NCBI RefSeq assembly: GCF_014905175.1
Contig: NC_057791.1
Span: 14,636,177-14,700,176, forward strand
Direction: 5' to 3'
DNA from: Aphidius gifuensis
Lineage: Eukaryota > Arthropoda > Insecta > Hymenoptera > Braconidae
DNA: 64,000 bases
Below, in pieces: positions 42,698 through 53,266 of the stretch. The position numbers were made by a program, and so were the translations under genes. Numbering within the stretch: position 1 is the stretch's first letter; the number at the start of each line of letters is the position of its first letter. Under the pieces are notes generated by a model, which did no database searches, was not told the DNA's origin, and saw only the letters and a program-made list of their open reading frames with translations.

Positions 42698-43934
42698 GGA
42701 ACACATTCAAGCACATGGTTAATGGTTTACTAATTTACTATCGATAAACCTTTTAATAAATTAATCGATTAATCGAAAAATTAATACAATCGATCGATAT
42801 ATTATATATACGTTGCCAATTATTAATGATTAAAATAATAATTAATAAAATTATAACTATCAACATTTTCTATTATAAAATAATATTTCTTCATATAAAA
42901 AAGAGCACATCATTTTTTCAAAATTTTTATCTTTTCAAAGTTTTGGTTTTTTTGGTTCCAATTCTCGACATTTCATACAAACATTCATACCAACTTTAAA
43001 ACATAAAAAATTTATTCTTAAAATTACTTTTAAAAATTAATACTTTCGTGTTTGGTTGTTGCAAAACAAAAAAAAAAATCCAACTACCCAAAAATAAAAA
43101 AAACAACCATCATTCAAAATTAATATATACACAATATCAAAATTAACGACAATAATACAATTTTTTTTTTACTTAAAACATTTCCAAATAAAAAAATTAA
43201 TTTTACAATTGTGTATGTAATTGTGAAGTATTATTGAATGGTTTCAGCCATAGATAAACCAAAATATACAATAAATCTTTCCAATTAATATTTATTAATT
43301 TGTATTTCCACTTGAAAATACATATTAATACTCAATGTGTTTATATTTCTACAATTGATTTTATTAATATAATTCAAAATAAAAAAAAAAAGCTCTAGTT
43401 ATTCCAAGAGAATCTCTGGCATTAGGTCAATTAGGTGATGAAAATGTTGATGTAAAAAGGGTCAGTTAAACAATAACTTTTATTGTTTATTTCATTAACA
43501 TTATTGACACTGGTAAATAACACAAAATAAAACAAAATATACACATTTAAAAAACAACCAGGAGCATGATGGAGCAGTGCTAGTATAGCTATATTGATAT
43601 ATGCAAAAGCAACGTTGATTTGCAAACAGCAAACACTGAAAAACTTTTTAACAAGTACAACAGTATTCTCCACAAAAAACTACGTATGTATATATATTAA
43701 TAAAATTAATATTTTAAAAAAAGCAAACAAATAATTTGTTATAAAATGTTGTTATTTATATATTTCTCTTTAAATCCAGATGAAACAAAATTAACGAAAA
43801 AAAAGTATGATGAGGTTTTTAAGAAAGCGAGTATATTAATAAGAATTTATTATGTATTCAACTTTTTTTTTTTTTTATTACATAATAAGAGGTTTAGAAA
43901 AAAATTAAGTAAGCTATTTCAAAATGTTAATAAA
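42698..43934. other. Divergent intergenic region between gene at 41223 and copy C
   Basis: It holds the class I core (42738-42750), TTCTCGACATTTCATAC (about 42960), a short MATH-like remnant on the minus strand (about 43203-43250), and another decayed unidentified exon (43560-43790). No intact gene. Confidence 0.4.
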
Positions 43935-44879
43935 CTTTACAATATATAATTTTCCTGAACCAATCAATAAATCATTTGAAAGTGAAGAAGATAATTTTAA
44001 ATATCTGATTATAATCTTTGTGGATGTACCTTGACTTGTTTTTTTATAACATGAGTCATCTTGAAACATTAGTCATTCATTGGCAATGTGAAAACTTAAC
44101 TTTACCAATGACTTTAATCCAGTCATTAGAACACGTTCGTGAAACCTTAAAAACTTTGGTCATTTCATGTGAGCATGAAAAACTTCATCTAGAAGACACA
44201 CCAGTACTAGTTGAATCGATTTCTTCTGTAAGTATATAAATTTCACAACTATTACAATATAAAATAAAAAATATTATTTGTTTTTTTGATTATCTTAATA
44301 AATAATAATATAAATTTTTTTATCTCCCAGGTATTATCTCCAGAAACCAAAGCTTTAATGACTGTCATTAGTAATATGAAAAATCTCGAGTCTACAACAA
44401 TTGAATTGGATTATGGTTTTACAGATGAATTTTTCATAAACCTTACTAATAATTCTAAAAACTTAAAATTTTTACATATACGTGGTTCAAATATAACGGA
44501 TAAAGGTTTAAATGAACTTAATAAGTTAAATCAATTGCAAAGTTTTTATCTTGGTTTATTTGTAGCATATGAAGAAAATAAATTCATCACTAATCAGTCA
44601 AAATGTTTGTCTAACAAGACAATAGAATACTTGAACATATCGAATTGCATTCAAATCACTAATAGCTCAGTTATTGAACTTGTTAAAAATTTACCAAATT
44701 TAAAATCTCTCCATATTAGAAATACAAAAGCAACGATTGAAGTTGCCGACGAAATTGTCAAATTGAAAAAAGACTCTAAACCATTGTTAGCAGTATATGT
44801 TTCTTTCAAAGTTGATGATGATATTTCCGAATTTTTAAGTAACCGAACATTATCGTTCCTTAGTTCTTTTGAAGAATAA
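43935..44879 (+). pseudogene. F-box/LRR-like gene fragment (copy C)
   Basis: A truncated relative of copy D (50827-52405). The exon 3 part (43935-44229) shares ACATATAATTTCCCT-like sequence and NMSHLETLVIHWQCEN, but about 130 bases present in copy D are deleted and the frame is broken before it. The donor GTAAGT at 44230 and acceptor CAG at 44330 survive. The last exon 44331-44879 is fully open (VLSPETKALMTVISNMKNL to LSSFEE) with AMN1-like LRRs (NITDKGLNELNKLNQL, CIQITNSSVIELV). No start or F-box exon is seen, so I call it a pseudogene. It lies divergent to the acidic-loop MATH-BTB gene at 41223. Confidence 0.7.
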
Positions 44880-45049
44880 TATACTTCATAATAATTATTG
44901 TTTTTGTCTATATTTTTAAATGAAACATATAATTATTTGGTAGTTAATTTAATTACTAATTTAACTGCTAATACTGTATCATTAACAAGAAACATTCAAA
45001 AGTTTTATTACTAACAAATAATAATTTATTAAAAATAATAAATAATTTT

Positions 45050-45175
45050 CTGATCAGAGTTATTTGTTAGTTCTTTAGAAATTGTAATTGTACAATTAAT
45101 TTTAAACCTACGATTTCAGAAATATTCATTATTCAATGCATCTTTCAAGGTCGGCCCGAAAGGACCAAAATAATA
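45050..45175 (-). pseudogene. MATH domain fragment of a MATH-BTB gene
   Basis: The minus strand reads FGPTLKDALNNEYF, a stop, then a piece ending CTITISKEL. This matches the MATH second half of the subgroup IV gene at 27254 (FGTTLKAALNNNYF). It is an isolated remnant showing that the cluster once held more copies. Confidence 0.65.
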
Positions 45176-45184
45176 AATTTTTTT

Positions 45185-45525
45185 AAGGCATTATTCATGG
45201 CTTTATGAAAAAAAATGTATCAAAAGTTTTATTTGGCAGAAATGGCACAACTTTAATCATTGATTTTTTCTCTATTTATAAATTTTGTGTTACAGTGATT
45301 TTGTCTATAGACACATTATTATTCGAATAATTCATCAACTAATAATTGTTTATTATTTTATTTATATATTAGTATCAATTTTTGAGTGATTTAAAAGATT
45401 TCATGGGAGTTGTGTTTAAACTGGAGCCAGCTAAAGACTCAGAAAACCAAGACATTATTTTTGAACAAGTTCATCTATCTTCCATGGGTATTAGATACAA
45501 TAATTTCAGCAGACGAGCGTTATAG
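45185..45525 (+). pseudogene. RCL1 3' fragment
   Basis: Two RCL1 exon pieces: about 45190-45240 (decayed copy of the FMALREKNVSKAL region at about 38125) and 45388-45525 (DLKDFMGVVFKLEPAKDSEN ... FSRRAL then TAG). The last part is the best-preserved RCL1 C-terminus in the window. An intron-like gap lies between them. Confidence 0.75.
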
Positions 45526-46417
45526 TTTCGTAGTATATATAGGTATAATACTACAAAGTTATACTTCTTTTTAGTTATTATATACAATTTAAATACAGCG
45601 TACCTATGATGGTAAACAAATAATTTATGTAATAAAATGTTGATATATTTATTTATTTTTTTTTTAAATCTAGATAATAGCAATAAGTCATTGAGAAATA
45701 AAGTTCTCCGAGAGAAATCAAAAAACAATTGAAGTCAAAAGTGTATTAAAGGTTACATGGAGCTGCATGTCAAGTGAGAAATAAATCAGATCGTTGGAAA
45801 AATACATCAAACATTATAATATTATTTTTTATTTTTTTAGGAAATTGTCCATGGATATGAGGGTCGAATATATTGCTTTCAAAAGAGCATGATTTTTGTG
45901 AAAAAAAAAAAATATATATATTTCATGAAAGAGTTGCTCCATGTCCATAAATATACTACGTGAATTAATATTGATGCAGCAAGTATTGCATCACAAAATT
46001 TAACTCAAATTCAAGATGTAATTCGGGAATGCATGTGACATCCCATTTTGATATATACTTAGAAGGTAATCAAACGTTTTTTTATTTTTTTTCAAATTTG
46101 TATTTATGATTAGAGAATTTAAATATTATCATGGATACATAAAAATTGAATTTATAACATATAATAATAATGAATTTAAAAATAATGTTTATTGAAAAAA
46201 AAAAAAAAAAAACAATAATTAAAAAGAGGATAATAAGGGTTTTAAAAAAATAAGTCTATTGATAAAAATTTTTTTCAATATTTTTTTTTTATTACAATAG
46301 TGGTTTAGAAAAAAATTAACTAACTCATTTCAAAATGATAATATAATATAGAATAACTTGTTTTGTTTTTTCTTTTTTTTTTTAACAAAACACCAATGAA
46401 TATGTTTGTTTTATGAC
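45526..46417. other. Decayed unidentified exons and 3' flank of gene at 46418
   Basis: About 45660-45905 repeats the decayed exon set of 34340-34650 (AG-bounded GATAATAGCAATAAGTCATT, then LSMDMRVEYIAFKRA before a stop). The last 200 bases are MATH-BTB 3' flank. No intact gene. Confidence 0.4.
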
Positions 46418-47587
46418 TTATCTAAATGATTTTGCTGACAACAGCAACTCTTCAAAAAAACTTACAAAAACTTTAGGATGTTTTTCTTTGTAAACTTTAA
46501 AATTCTCATTTAACAATATAACTTGTAAATTTTTTTTCATAAATTTTGAACACGCTTGATTTAGTTTTTTAAGATTATATGTATCAGAACAAACAAGTAT
46601 ACTTGCAACATTATCAAAGTTTATCATTTTACCAATTACGTCTTCACAAATATTTTTAAGATGATCAACCTGATATTTTTCAGCAACAGCGAGTAGTTCC
46701 ATTGGCATTTTGTCAGCATTTGGTGATGCATCAGTATAAATAAAATGTAAAAATTCTTCAAAAATATCTTCATCAATATCATCAATGACAACTTCGTTTT
46801 TTTTATTTTCTTTGAATTCTTCATGATCAAACATTGCAGCAAAAACAGGACTACGTACTGCAAGAATTCCTTTGATTGCATGAAATGATTTTTGACCCAC
46901 TTGAATGGTAACATCAGCTGATAGCTTATTCAACAAAAGTTTTTTCCAGTCTTCACTCCATTGTGATGTTGAATTTAATGTTGAAACTACAGCAGAATTT
47001 TTTGTTATTTTTTTAGACATTGTTATTGTACAACAAATTTTCAGTTTATCATTTTTTAAGTATCTATTCGATAGATCCAACAACTTTGATCTTGAAATAT
47101 ATTTATCATACGAAATTTTTTCATGGATATTATTGAAACAGTGTTCTTTAGTTATTGTTTGTCTTCCCTCAATTGATAATTTACATTTTGCTTGTAATAA
47201 TTGTAGAGGATTTTTTAATGCATGGAATGATTGAAGTTGTAGCTCCATCGACACGTATCCGTTGACTGATTCAGCATCGTCAGAGTCAGGATCGTCAGAT
47301 TCAGTATCGTCAGATTCAGAATCAGAACTGTCATCATCAGATTCAGAATCGTCATCTGAAGCGGTTGCTTCATTTTGATTTATTTCCAAAATCCATTCAT
47401 CGCCAAAATCAGAATGATGAGATGAAAAACTTGGTGATGTAATTGCTTCTGTTATGGCTAACTGACTGAAGTTTTCAATTGTCCACTTATATTTAAATTT
47501 ACAAGTTTCCTTACCAGTTAAATAGTTTTGTTTTGACATCAAAATTTCAATGGAATCATGGGTAACTGTTTTAGCAACTACTGACAT
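46418..47587 (-). CDS. MATH-BTB protein with the longest acidic loop, subgroup III
   Basis: Single exon, 389 aa. The leader MSVVAKTVTHDSIEILMSKQ is followed by MATH at about 28-190 (KFKYKWTIENFSQL, SSHHSDFGDEWILEIN). An Asp/Ser/Glu run of roughly 40 residues (about 70-110) is encoded by imperfect GATTCAGAATCGTCA repeats. BTB is about 210-320 with FKE, and the tail ends LLLSAKSFR. Some motifs (IDDIDEDIFEEFLHFIYTDASPN) match the subgroup I gene at 38632 closely, so gene conversion or a mosaic origin is possible. It is divergent from the intact F-box/LRR gene at 50827. Predicted CUL3 adaptor. Confidence 0.92.
   Translation of the reverse strand: MSVVAKTVTHDSIEILMSKQNYLTGKETCKFKYKWTIENFSQLAITEAITSPSFSSHHSDFGDEWILEINQNEATASDDDSESDDDSSDSESDDTESDDPDSDDAESVNGYVSMELQLQSFHALKNPLQLLQAKCKLSIEGRQTITKEHCFNNIHEKISYDKYISRSKLLDLSNRYLKNDKLKICCTITMSKKITKNSAVVSTLNSTSQWSEDWKKLLLNKLSADVTIQVGQKSFHAIKGILAVRSPVFAAMFDHEEFKENKKNEVVIDDIDEDIFEEFLHFIYTDASPNADKMPMELLAVAEKYQVDHLKNICEDVIGKMINFDNVASILVCSDTYNLKKLNQACSKFMKKNLQVILLNENFKVYKEKHPKVFVSFFEELLLSAKSFR
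47270..47365. repeat. Coding repeat for the acidic loop
   Basis: Imperfect tandem copies of a GA/TC-rich unit (GATTCAGNATCGTCAGA on the plus strand) inside the gene at 46418. They encode (D/S/E)n. Related shorter versions lie in the genes at 17986, 24266 and 41223, so the loop probably grows and shrinks by slippage. Confidence 0.7.
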
Positions 47588-49080
47588 GATTATTGATTAT
47601 GTATATTAATTATAATTCGTTTCCAAACTGATTAATTTCTTTGAGGCACAATCGTATTTGCGTTTTGCGTATTGCGTGTTTAGCATAGTCAACTCAGACA
47701 GATGGGCGCCAGTGATGGGTAATTTGACGATTTTTAGAGCATCGTACAATCATACGTATCATACTACATCGAATAAGACTAAGGGTCGGCTCCGTATCAG
47801 GGATGGGCATGTATAAAACATAATAAGTTTTAAACATCCTTAGTTTTATCTATTTGTATAAAACATCTCCCTCTAGAGGTGAAACTAGAATCGTTCAAGA
47901 ATAATTTGAGAACTTTTGGGAAATGATTCTCTTAATTTGGGAATGCATAGTTTAATTAATATTTAATAATTAAAGAATGGGTTAAAATTTACTATATGTA
48001 GTAAATACGCGTTGAGAAAGAATTCGAACAAGAAAAGATTCATCATCATTTAAGCCAATAAGTAGCGGTTTATAAATATAGTCAACTTATAGATCTGATG
48101 CATACTTGTACGTCCATCTGGTCTAAGTTTTGTATTTTGTATCAATGCAATATCAGAAAATTTCATTGATCCACAATTTGTCTCACTTGCTGTTAGTTTT
48201 ATTATGGCATATTTTTTATTAATACTCTTGGATAATTTACCAAGTGATCATAATGGTCATTTAAAAAATCTAAAAGAACAAAAAGGATTCATAAATGGTG
48301 TTGGACTTATTGATTAATCTGTGAAAGTTTTTCTAAATTGAATTTAATTTTTGTACAATTTACCTTTGGTTTTGAATGAAAAACGAAAAGTATGTAAATA
48401 ATCTATTAACAAATAAAAGAAATTCAAATTCAGAAAAATTAAATTAGTTTTTTTTTTATTCTAATATATTTTTTTAATTATTCAATTTTTTTCTAAACCT
48501 CTGTCGTAAAAACAAAAAAAAATATATATTAAAAAACAAATTTTCGTCAATATACCAATTATTTCTATTATAGAGCAAGGAATAACAACTAAATTAAAAT
48601 AAATATATTGAGTAAATGTATTGAAATGAAAATATTAAATTATTATTTTTATGAAATTATTACAATCATACTTTTGAATGTTTTCTGTAAAGAAATAATA
48701 CAATATTATAAAAAAATTAATAATAAAATTATTTAAACAGTATGTTTTAAAGATTTCAAAAAACAATGTGATGACTATCTATTTACAACTTTTTAAGACT
48801 AATCGATAGATTTAATTTTTTTAAAACCTCATTATTTGTTTTTAGTTATTTCGTTTTTTTTTTTCTAAAATAAATACCTATTATTTCTGAAATTCATCAT
48901 TATTTTGTTATAAAACTCAACTGTCTATAGCATTTATGCTAATATGTACAATTCATAATAATCATTATAAATACAAATTTGAAAAAAAACAAAAACTATT
49001 AATTTGACAACTGAGGCAACTAAGGCAACTGAGGCAATTAAAACCTCGGGGCTGATGGCAGCTGATGATGGGAGCACATT
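47588..49080. other. Upstream region of gene at 46418 and decayed fragments
   Basis: The class II block is at 47711-47774 (minus), about 125 bases from the start codon, and preserves the empty site of the MITE at 17579. Bases 48000-48330 are a membrane-gene fragment (listed separately). About 49000-49095 resembles the promoter end of the gene at 31693 in reverse (GAGGCAATTAAAACCTCG, GGGAGCACATTCGAGCAC) without a gene attached. The rest is AT-rich with nothing seen. Confidence 0.4.
48000..48330 (+). pseudogene. Fragment of unidentified membrane-protein gene
   Basis: It reads ISENFIDPQFVSLAVSFIMA, a leucine-rich helix (YFLLILLDN), then LPSDHNGHLKNLKEQKGFIN and GVGLID-stop: one membrane helix and a C-terminus. 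Copies at 26400-26690 and 61720-62060 (inverted) are more decayed. I do not recognise the protein. Confidence 0.55.
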
Positions 49081-49359
49081 CGAGCACATTTGGCACAGGT
49101 GGCATATGCATTATTGAATTACATTTTGAATTGTATTTTCAAATAACACTGTGATACGTACAAATTTTTGAAAGTAATAATAAACCAAAATAATATTAAT
49201 AACAACAATATTTCAATTATTTTTTCTTTAAATAAAACACAGGTGAATATTTATCTACATGTTCTTTTTTTTATTTATTCAAAAAAAGTATAATGATAGT
49301 AAGATTTGCAAAAGAAAGATTTATCAATTTATTATCCAATTATTATTTTAAAAAAAAAT

Positions 49360-49822
49360 TTCAGTTGAAGCTCATCATTTTTAAAACCAAATCCATAAGT
49401 TGAATTTACTGTTGAAAAAAATTCACGTCAAACAGAAGATTGTAAAGCAAGATATCAACCAAAATGAAATGAAAAATTTACAATATTAATAACACCATAC
49501 TCAGAATTACATTTTCGTTTATTAGATCATAGTGCATTTAGAAAAGATACAATAATTGGTGAAAAACTTTTAAATTTATTTCAAATATTAACTCATCATA
49601 ATGGTAAACTTGAAAATCTTGAATTAACATTAGATCTTGTTATTGAAAATAAACATGATCATCAACTAAAGTTGGTGATCTTGTAACATTATTTGATGGT
49701 TTAAAAATTGATATGACAAATATAATATTACCACCAGTTGATTCACGACAATCTTCACAATGTACAGTAACATGTGATAATTTACCACTTGGTCCTGCTA
49801 ATAATGATGCTCATTATTGAAG
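49360..49822 (+). pseudogene. C2-domain fragment of a Su(dx)/Itch-like Nedd4-family E3 ligase
   Basis: The plus strand reads KPNPYVEFTVEKNSRQTEDC, stops, then NEKFTILITPYSELHFRLLD, HSAFRKDTIIGEKLLNLFQI and THHNGKLENLELTLDLVIEN; after a one-base shift, VGDLVTLFDGLKIDMTNI follows. This matches the C2 domain and following linker of insect Su(dx)/Itch/WWP-type HECT ligases. A Trp codon is now TGA and a Val/Asp-region frame is shifted. No WW or HECT part follows. It is a third ubiquitin-ligase-related piece in the cluster, but a dead one. Confidence 0.75.
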
Positions 49823-49948
49823 TATTTTAAATGCTGGATTAACTTGATTGCTCATGATCTCAAGTAATTCATGCTGTTGGTAGTCATTGGTTGATGTGAA
49901 ATTTTTAACATCTTGGTCTACTGGCAATATTTTTGCTTTATTGTCCAT
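49814..49948 (-). other. Short ORF of 44 codons, possible first exon or remnant
   Basis: On the minus strand ATG (49948) opens MDNKAKILPVDQDVKNFTST ... ILQ, then TAA at 49814. It partly overlaps the decayed C2 fragment. The composition looks protein-like, but there is no recognisable family and no clear splice donor. Low confidence. Confidence 0.2.
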
Positions 49949-49984
49949 TGATGTTTACTGAAAAAAAAAAAATATTATTTTTAT

Positions 49985-50826
49985 TCTAAAAAAAGGTATC
50001 ATATGATATATATATATTGATGGATGCAACAGCATGTGCACCATACGTTGATTCAAATTCAGCAAACGATAAAAAATATTTCAACACGTACAAAAAAAAA
50101 TTCATATTTTAATTTATTAATCAATATTTCGTTTACTTTTTTTATTACAATTAGGTTGATAGAAAAAATTAAGCAAGTTATTTCAAAATGTCCAAAAAAT
50201 ATATAAAAATCAATCATTAATTTATTTATGATAATATTTCTAATATATTAATATTATTTGGTATTTATTTCCAATTAATTTCAATTTGTTTCACTTTGAA
50301 ATACAACAATATGGTAGCAATTATTTTAAAAAGGTAAAGAAATAAAGAAATTTAGTATAGTTTCATATGCGGGAGAAGGTTCCACCAGGGATTTTGACAT
50401 TATTTATTTTATATATTTTTTTTTGTACATAGTGTGGGTTGGCAACTCTAAGGTGCGCAAAAACAGGTCTTTTTGAAAGTGGGGAGAAGCATGGGAGCAC
50501 ATGAGAGCACATGCCAGCACATGGGAGCACATGGAACTGCAGTTGCATTTGCTGCGTTAATTCATGCTAGTTGCTCAACCTCACGTGTGCTCTTCAGCAA
50601 GGTAAAACTGGTCAAAAAAAGTAAGATCATCATTTCAACCACGTGCAAAAAAAAAAGGTATAGTCCTCAAAATTTTTATTTATTTTCCATTAAATTATTC
50701 ACACATGTTTGAAGTTTTATAAATTCAATGAGCCCGTTATCAACTGAATGAAATTTTAGATAAAAAATATAATATATTATTGATTGAATAACCTATTGAT
50801 TTTTTTTTCATAGATTAACCTGAAAT
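49985..50826. other. Upstream region of F-box/LRR copy D
   Basis: Bases 49985-50110 contain a decayed unidentified exon (DATACAPYVDSNSANDKK). About 50485-50535 is a short tandem of GGGAGCACAT/GAGAGCACAT units. The rest is AT-rich. The promoter of copy D is presumably here but cannot be placed. Confidence 0.35.
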
Positions 50827-52405
50827 ATGGAGACTGTTGCAATTAATACTCAATGGGTTGAAACATTCATGTCGATCTCGAAAGAAGAGGTAAGTACCAA
50901 GTAAATAATGTTGATAATGTTCTTTCATTATGAATTTAAAGTTGCTGTAATTTTTGGTTATTAATTGAATCAAATAATTAATTAATATTTCATTATATAG
51001 ATTGACTCACCAACTAAAATTAATAGCGCTGATATTCATCCACGTGTAAGAGCAACAGTCCAGAATTATAAAGACATAAGTGATGATGACAATAATAAGA
51101 AAAATAAAAGAATATTGAGTGAAAGTGAAAAAAAATTTTTCGAACAGCGCAAGATGCGCATGATGCGCATGCAGCCACTATTTGCAAATCAACCAAGACT
51201 TGAAAAGAGTAAGTAATAAAATCAATACAAATTAACGGTATAATTTTGAATTAAAAAAAAAAAAAAAAACATTACAAAATAATTAAATAATAATAATTTT
51301 TATTTTTTTAGTATGCAAAGATTGGAGAAACAATTTTGTTGATTCCGGCTTTACAACATATAATTTCCCTAAACCAATCGATGAAACATTTAAAAATGAA
51401 GAAGATGATTTAAAATATTTGATTAATCTCTGTGGATGTAACTTAACGAGTCTCAGTTTATATAATTATCCTTCCTCTCAAATAATGCAATTGATAAAAT
51501 CAAATTGTTTAAATCTAACGAGACTCGTATTAAGATTTAAAGAAATGGAAAGTAAAGATTTTGATAATGTTTTTTCTAATATGAGTCATCTTGAAACATT
51601 AATCATTCATTGGCAATGTGAAAATCCAATTTTACCAATGACTTTGATCAAGTCCTTAAAACAAGTTCGTAAAACCTTGAAAACTTTTTCCATTTCAAGT
51701 GAAATTGAAAAATTTTGGCCTTCTGTTCGAGTACTTGCATATGATTCTTCTGTAAGTATATAAATTTTACAACTATTAAAATGTAAAAAAAAAAAAAATA
51801 TTATTTATTTTTTTTGATTCCCAATAATTAATAATAAATTATTTATCTTTCAGGTATTGTCTCCAGAAACTGAAGCTTTAATGACTGTCATTGGTAATAT
51901 GAAAAATCTCGAATATGCAACAATTAAGTTGGATTATGGTGTTACCGATGAATTACTCGTGAAGCTTACCAATAATTGTAAAAATTTGATATCTTTAAAA
52001 GTCCGTAGTTCAAACATAACGGATGAAAGTTTAATTGCAGTTAATAACTTTAAACAATTAAAATATTTTTCTCTTGGTTTGATTGGAACATATATAGAAA
52101 ATAAATTAATCACTGATTACTCATTACAACGTTTGTTTAGCAACACAATAGAAAACTTGGACCTATCAAATTGCATTCACGTCACTAACAGCTCAGTCAT
52201 TGGAATTGTTGAAAATTTACTAAATTTAAAGTCTCTCGATATTAAAAATACTAAAGTAACTATTGAAGTCATTGAAGACATTGCTGAATTAACTAAAGAC
52301 CGTCAACAAATTTTAATGGTGTTTGTATCTTTTAAAATTAATGATGAGCATTCCCGCTTACTAACTAACCCAGCAGTTAGGTTCTTTGGTTCATTTGTAG
52401 ATTAA
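50827..52405 (+). CDS. LRR protein of F-box/LRR family (copy D), intact, four exons, 420 aa
   Basis: Exons 50827-50889 (METVAINTQWVETFMSISKE), 51001-51208, 51312-51751 and 51854-52405. All borders are GT...AG and phases agree, giving 420 aa. Exons 3-4 carry AMN1-type LRRs (CNLTSLSLYNYPSSQIMQLI, NMSHLETLIIHWQCEN, NITDESLIAVNNFKQL, CIHVTNSSVIGIVENLLNL). Exon 3 opens ICKDWRNN, the same place where copies A and B have VCKKWR just after their F-box-like exon. Here the exon before it is Lys/Arg/Asp-rich (NNKKNKRILSESEKKFFEQR) and lacks the DDCxxEIF core, so the F-box seems lost or replaced. It is divergent from the acidic-loop MATH-BTB gene at 46418. SCF binding is therefore uncertain; the LRRs would still bind a partner. 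Confidence 0.8.
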
Positions 52406-53009
52406 CATACTGAATAATAAATATTGTTTTCGCCTATGTTTTTTTATGAAAAATCTACATATATGATAAATATTATCAGTTCTCAAGATGTAATTCGAGA
52501 ATGTACGTGACACCGAAGAACTTGTGGATAATTTTAAGATAATCACAAGTTTTTTCAATTTAAATTTGTATACTTATAATGATTATTATAAATTGTAAAT
52601 ATTGTCATGGATGGTTGAACATAATGAATTTAAAAAAAATATTTATTTTTCAAAATACGAATAAATAAATAATATATATAAATAAATACACAAATTATAA
52701 AAAAATATTTGTTTTTTTTTACTTAATTATTCTTGTCTCATCATCTATTATATATTCTGGAGTAAAAATATCAATTGGTCTATTTTGATGAATCATTAAA
52801 ATTAAATTAATTTATTAATTAAGATAATCATTGCTAGAATAAGTTGGATGTTGTTGTCTCGTTGGAATATATTTTAGTTGAAATTTTGTCTTTATAACTC
52901 TGATAAAAATTATTTCTAAACTGAAGCGTGACCTGGTGTGTCTTTCTTTCTTCTTGGCATATGATTTTTTATTTTTACAAAAAGATTCAGAAGTATTTAT
53001 CAATTGAAT
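52406..53009. other. AT-rich 3' flank of copy D
   Basis: No gene seen. Part (about 52480-52620) resembles the downstream debris near 720-860. Confidence 0.35.
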
Positions 53010-53265
53010 CTATTAAATGATGCAGGATGTAGCTGTATTGAAACAGATATCAGTCCACTTGGCAATTTTCAATTTAGATCTATTATACAAAATTCATTCA
53101 TTATTGAAATTCACAAGTTTCTATACCCGTACAATAGTCTTGGTTTGACTTCAAAATTTTATAATTGAATCCTTAGTAGTTCTGTATTGTATTTGTGTAC
53201 TTAGTACAGGTTAACTCAGTCTAATGAACAATGAAAATGTGAAAACCTCATGGCCGGTTTGAGCA
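53010..53265 (-). pseudogene. 5' remnant of a MATH-BTB gene
   Basis: On the minus strand it is a decayed MATH start plus leader and upstream sequence: TTCACAAGTTTCTATACCCG (the CxF ETC... region), AATAGTCTTGGTTTGACTTC (leader), then GTACAGGTTAACTCAGTCTAATGAAC and CCTCATGGCCGG of the promoter. It is broken by the hairpin element at 53267. Confidence 0.6.
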
Positions 53266-53266
53266 C

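Noticed and set aside
43431..43673. 80-codon minus-strand ORF with hydrophobic C-terminus as a gene.
   Set aside because: It lies antisense to the repeated decayed exon set and is not open in the other copies.
40690..43790. TTTAAATCCAGATGAAA segment as a first exon of F-box/LRR copy C.
   Set aside because: The same segment occurs next to MATH-BTB genes without an LRR neighbour, and its frame does not continue into the LRR exon.
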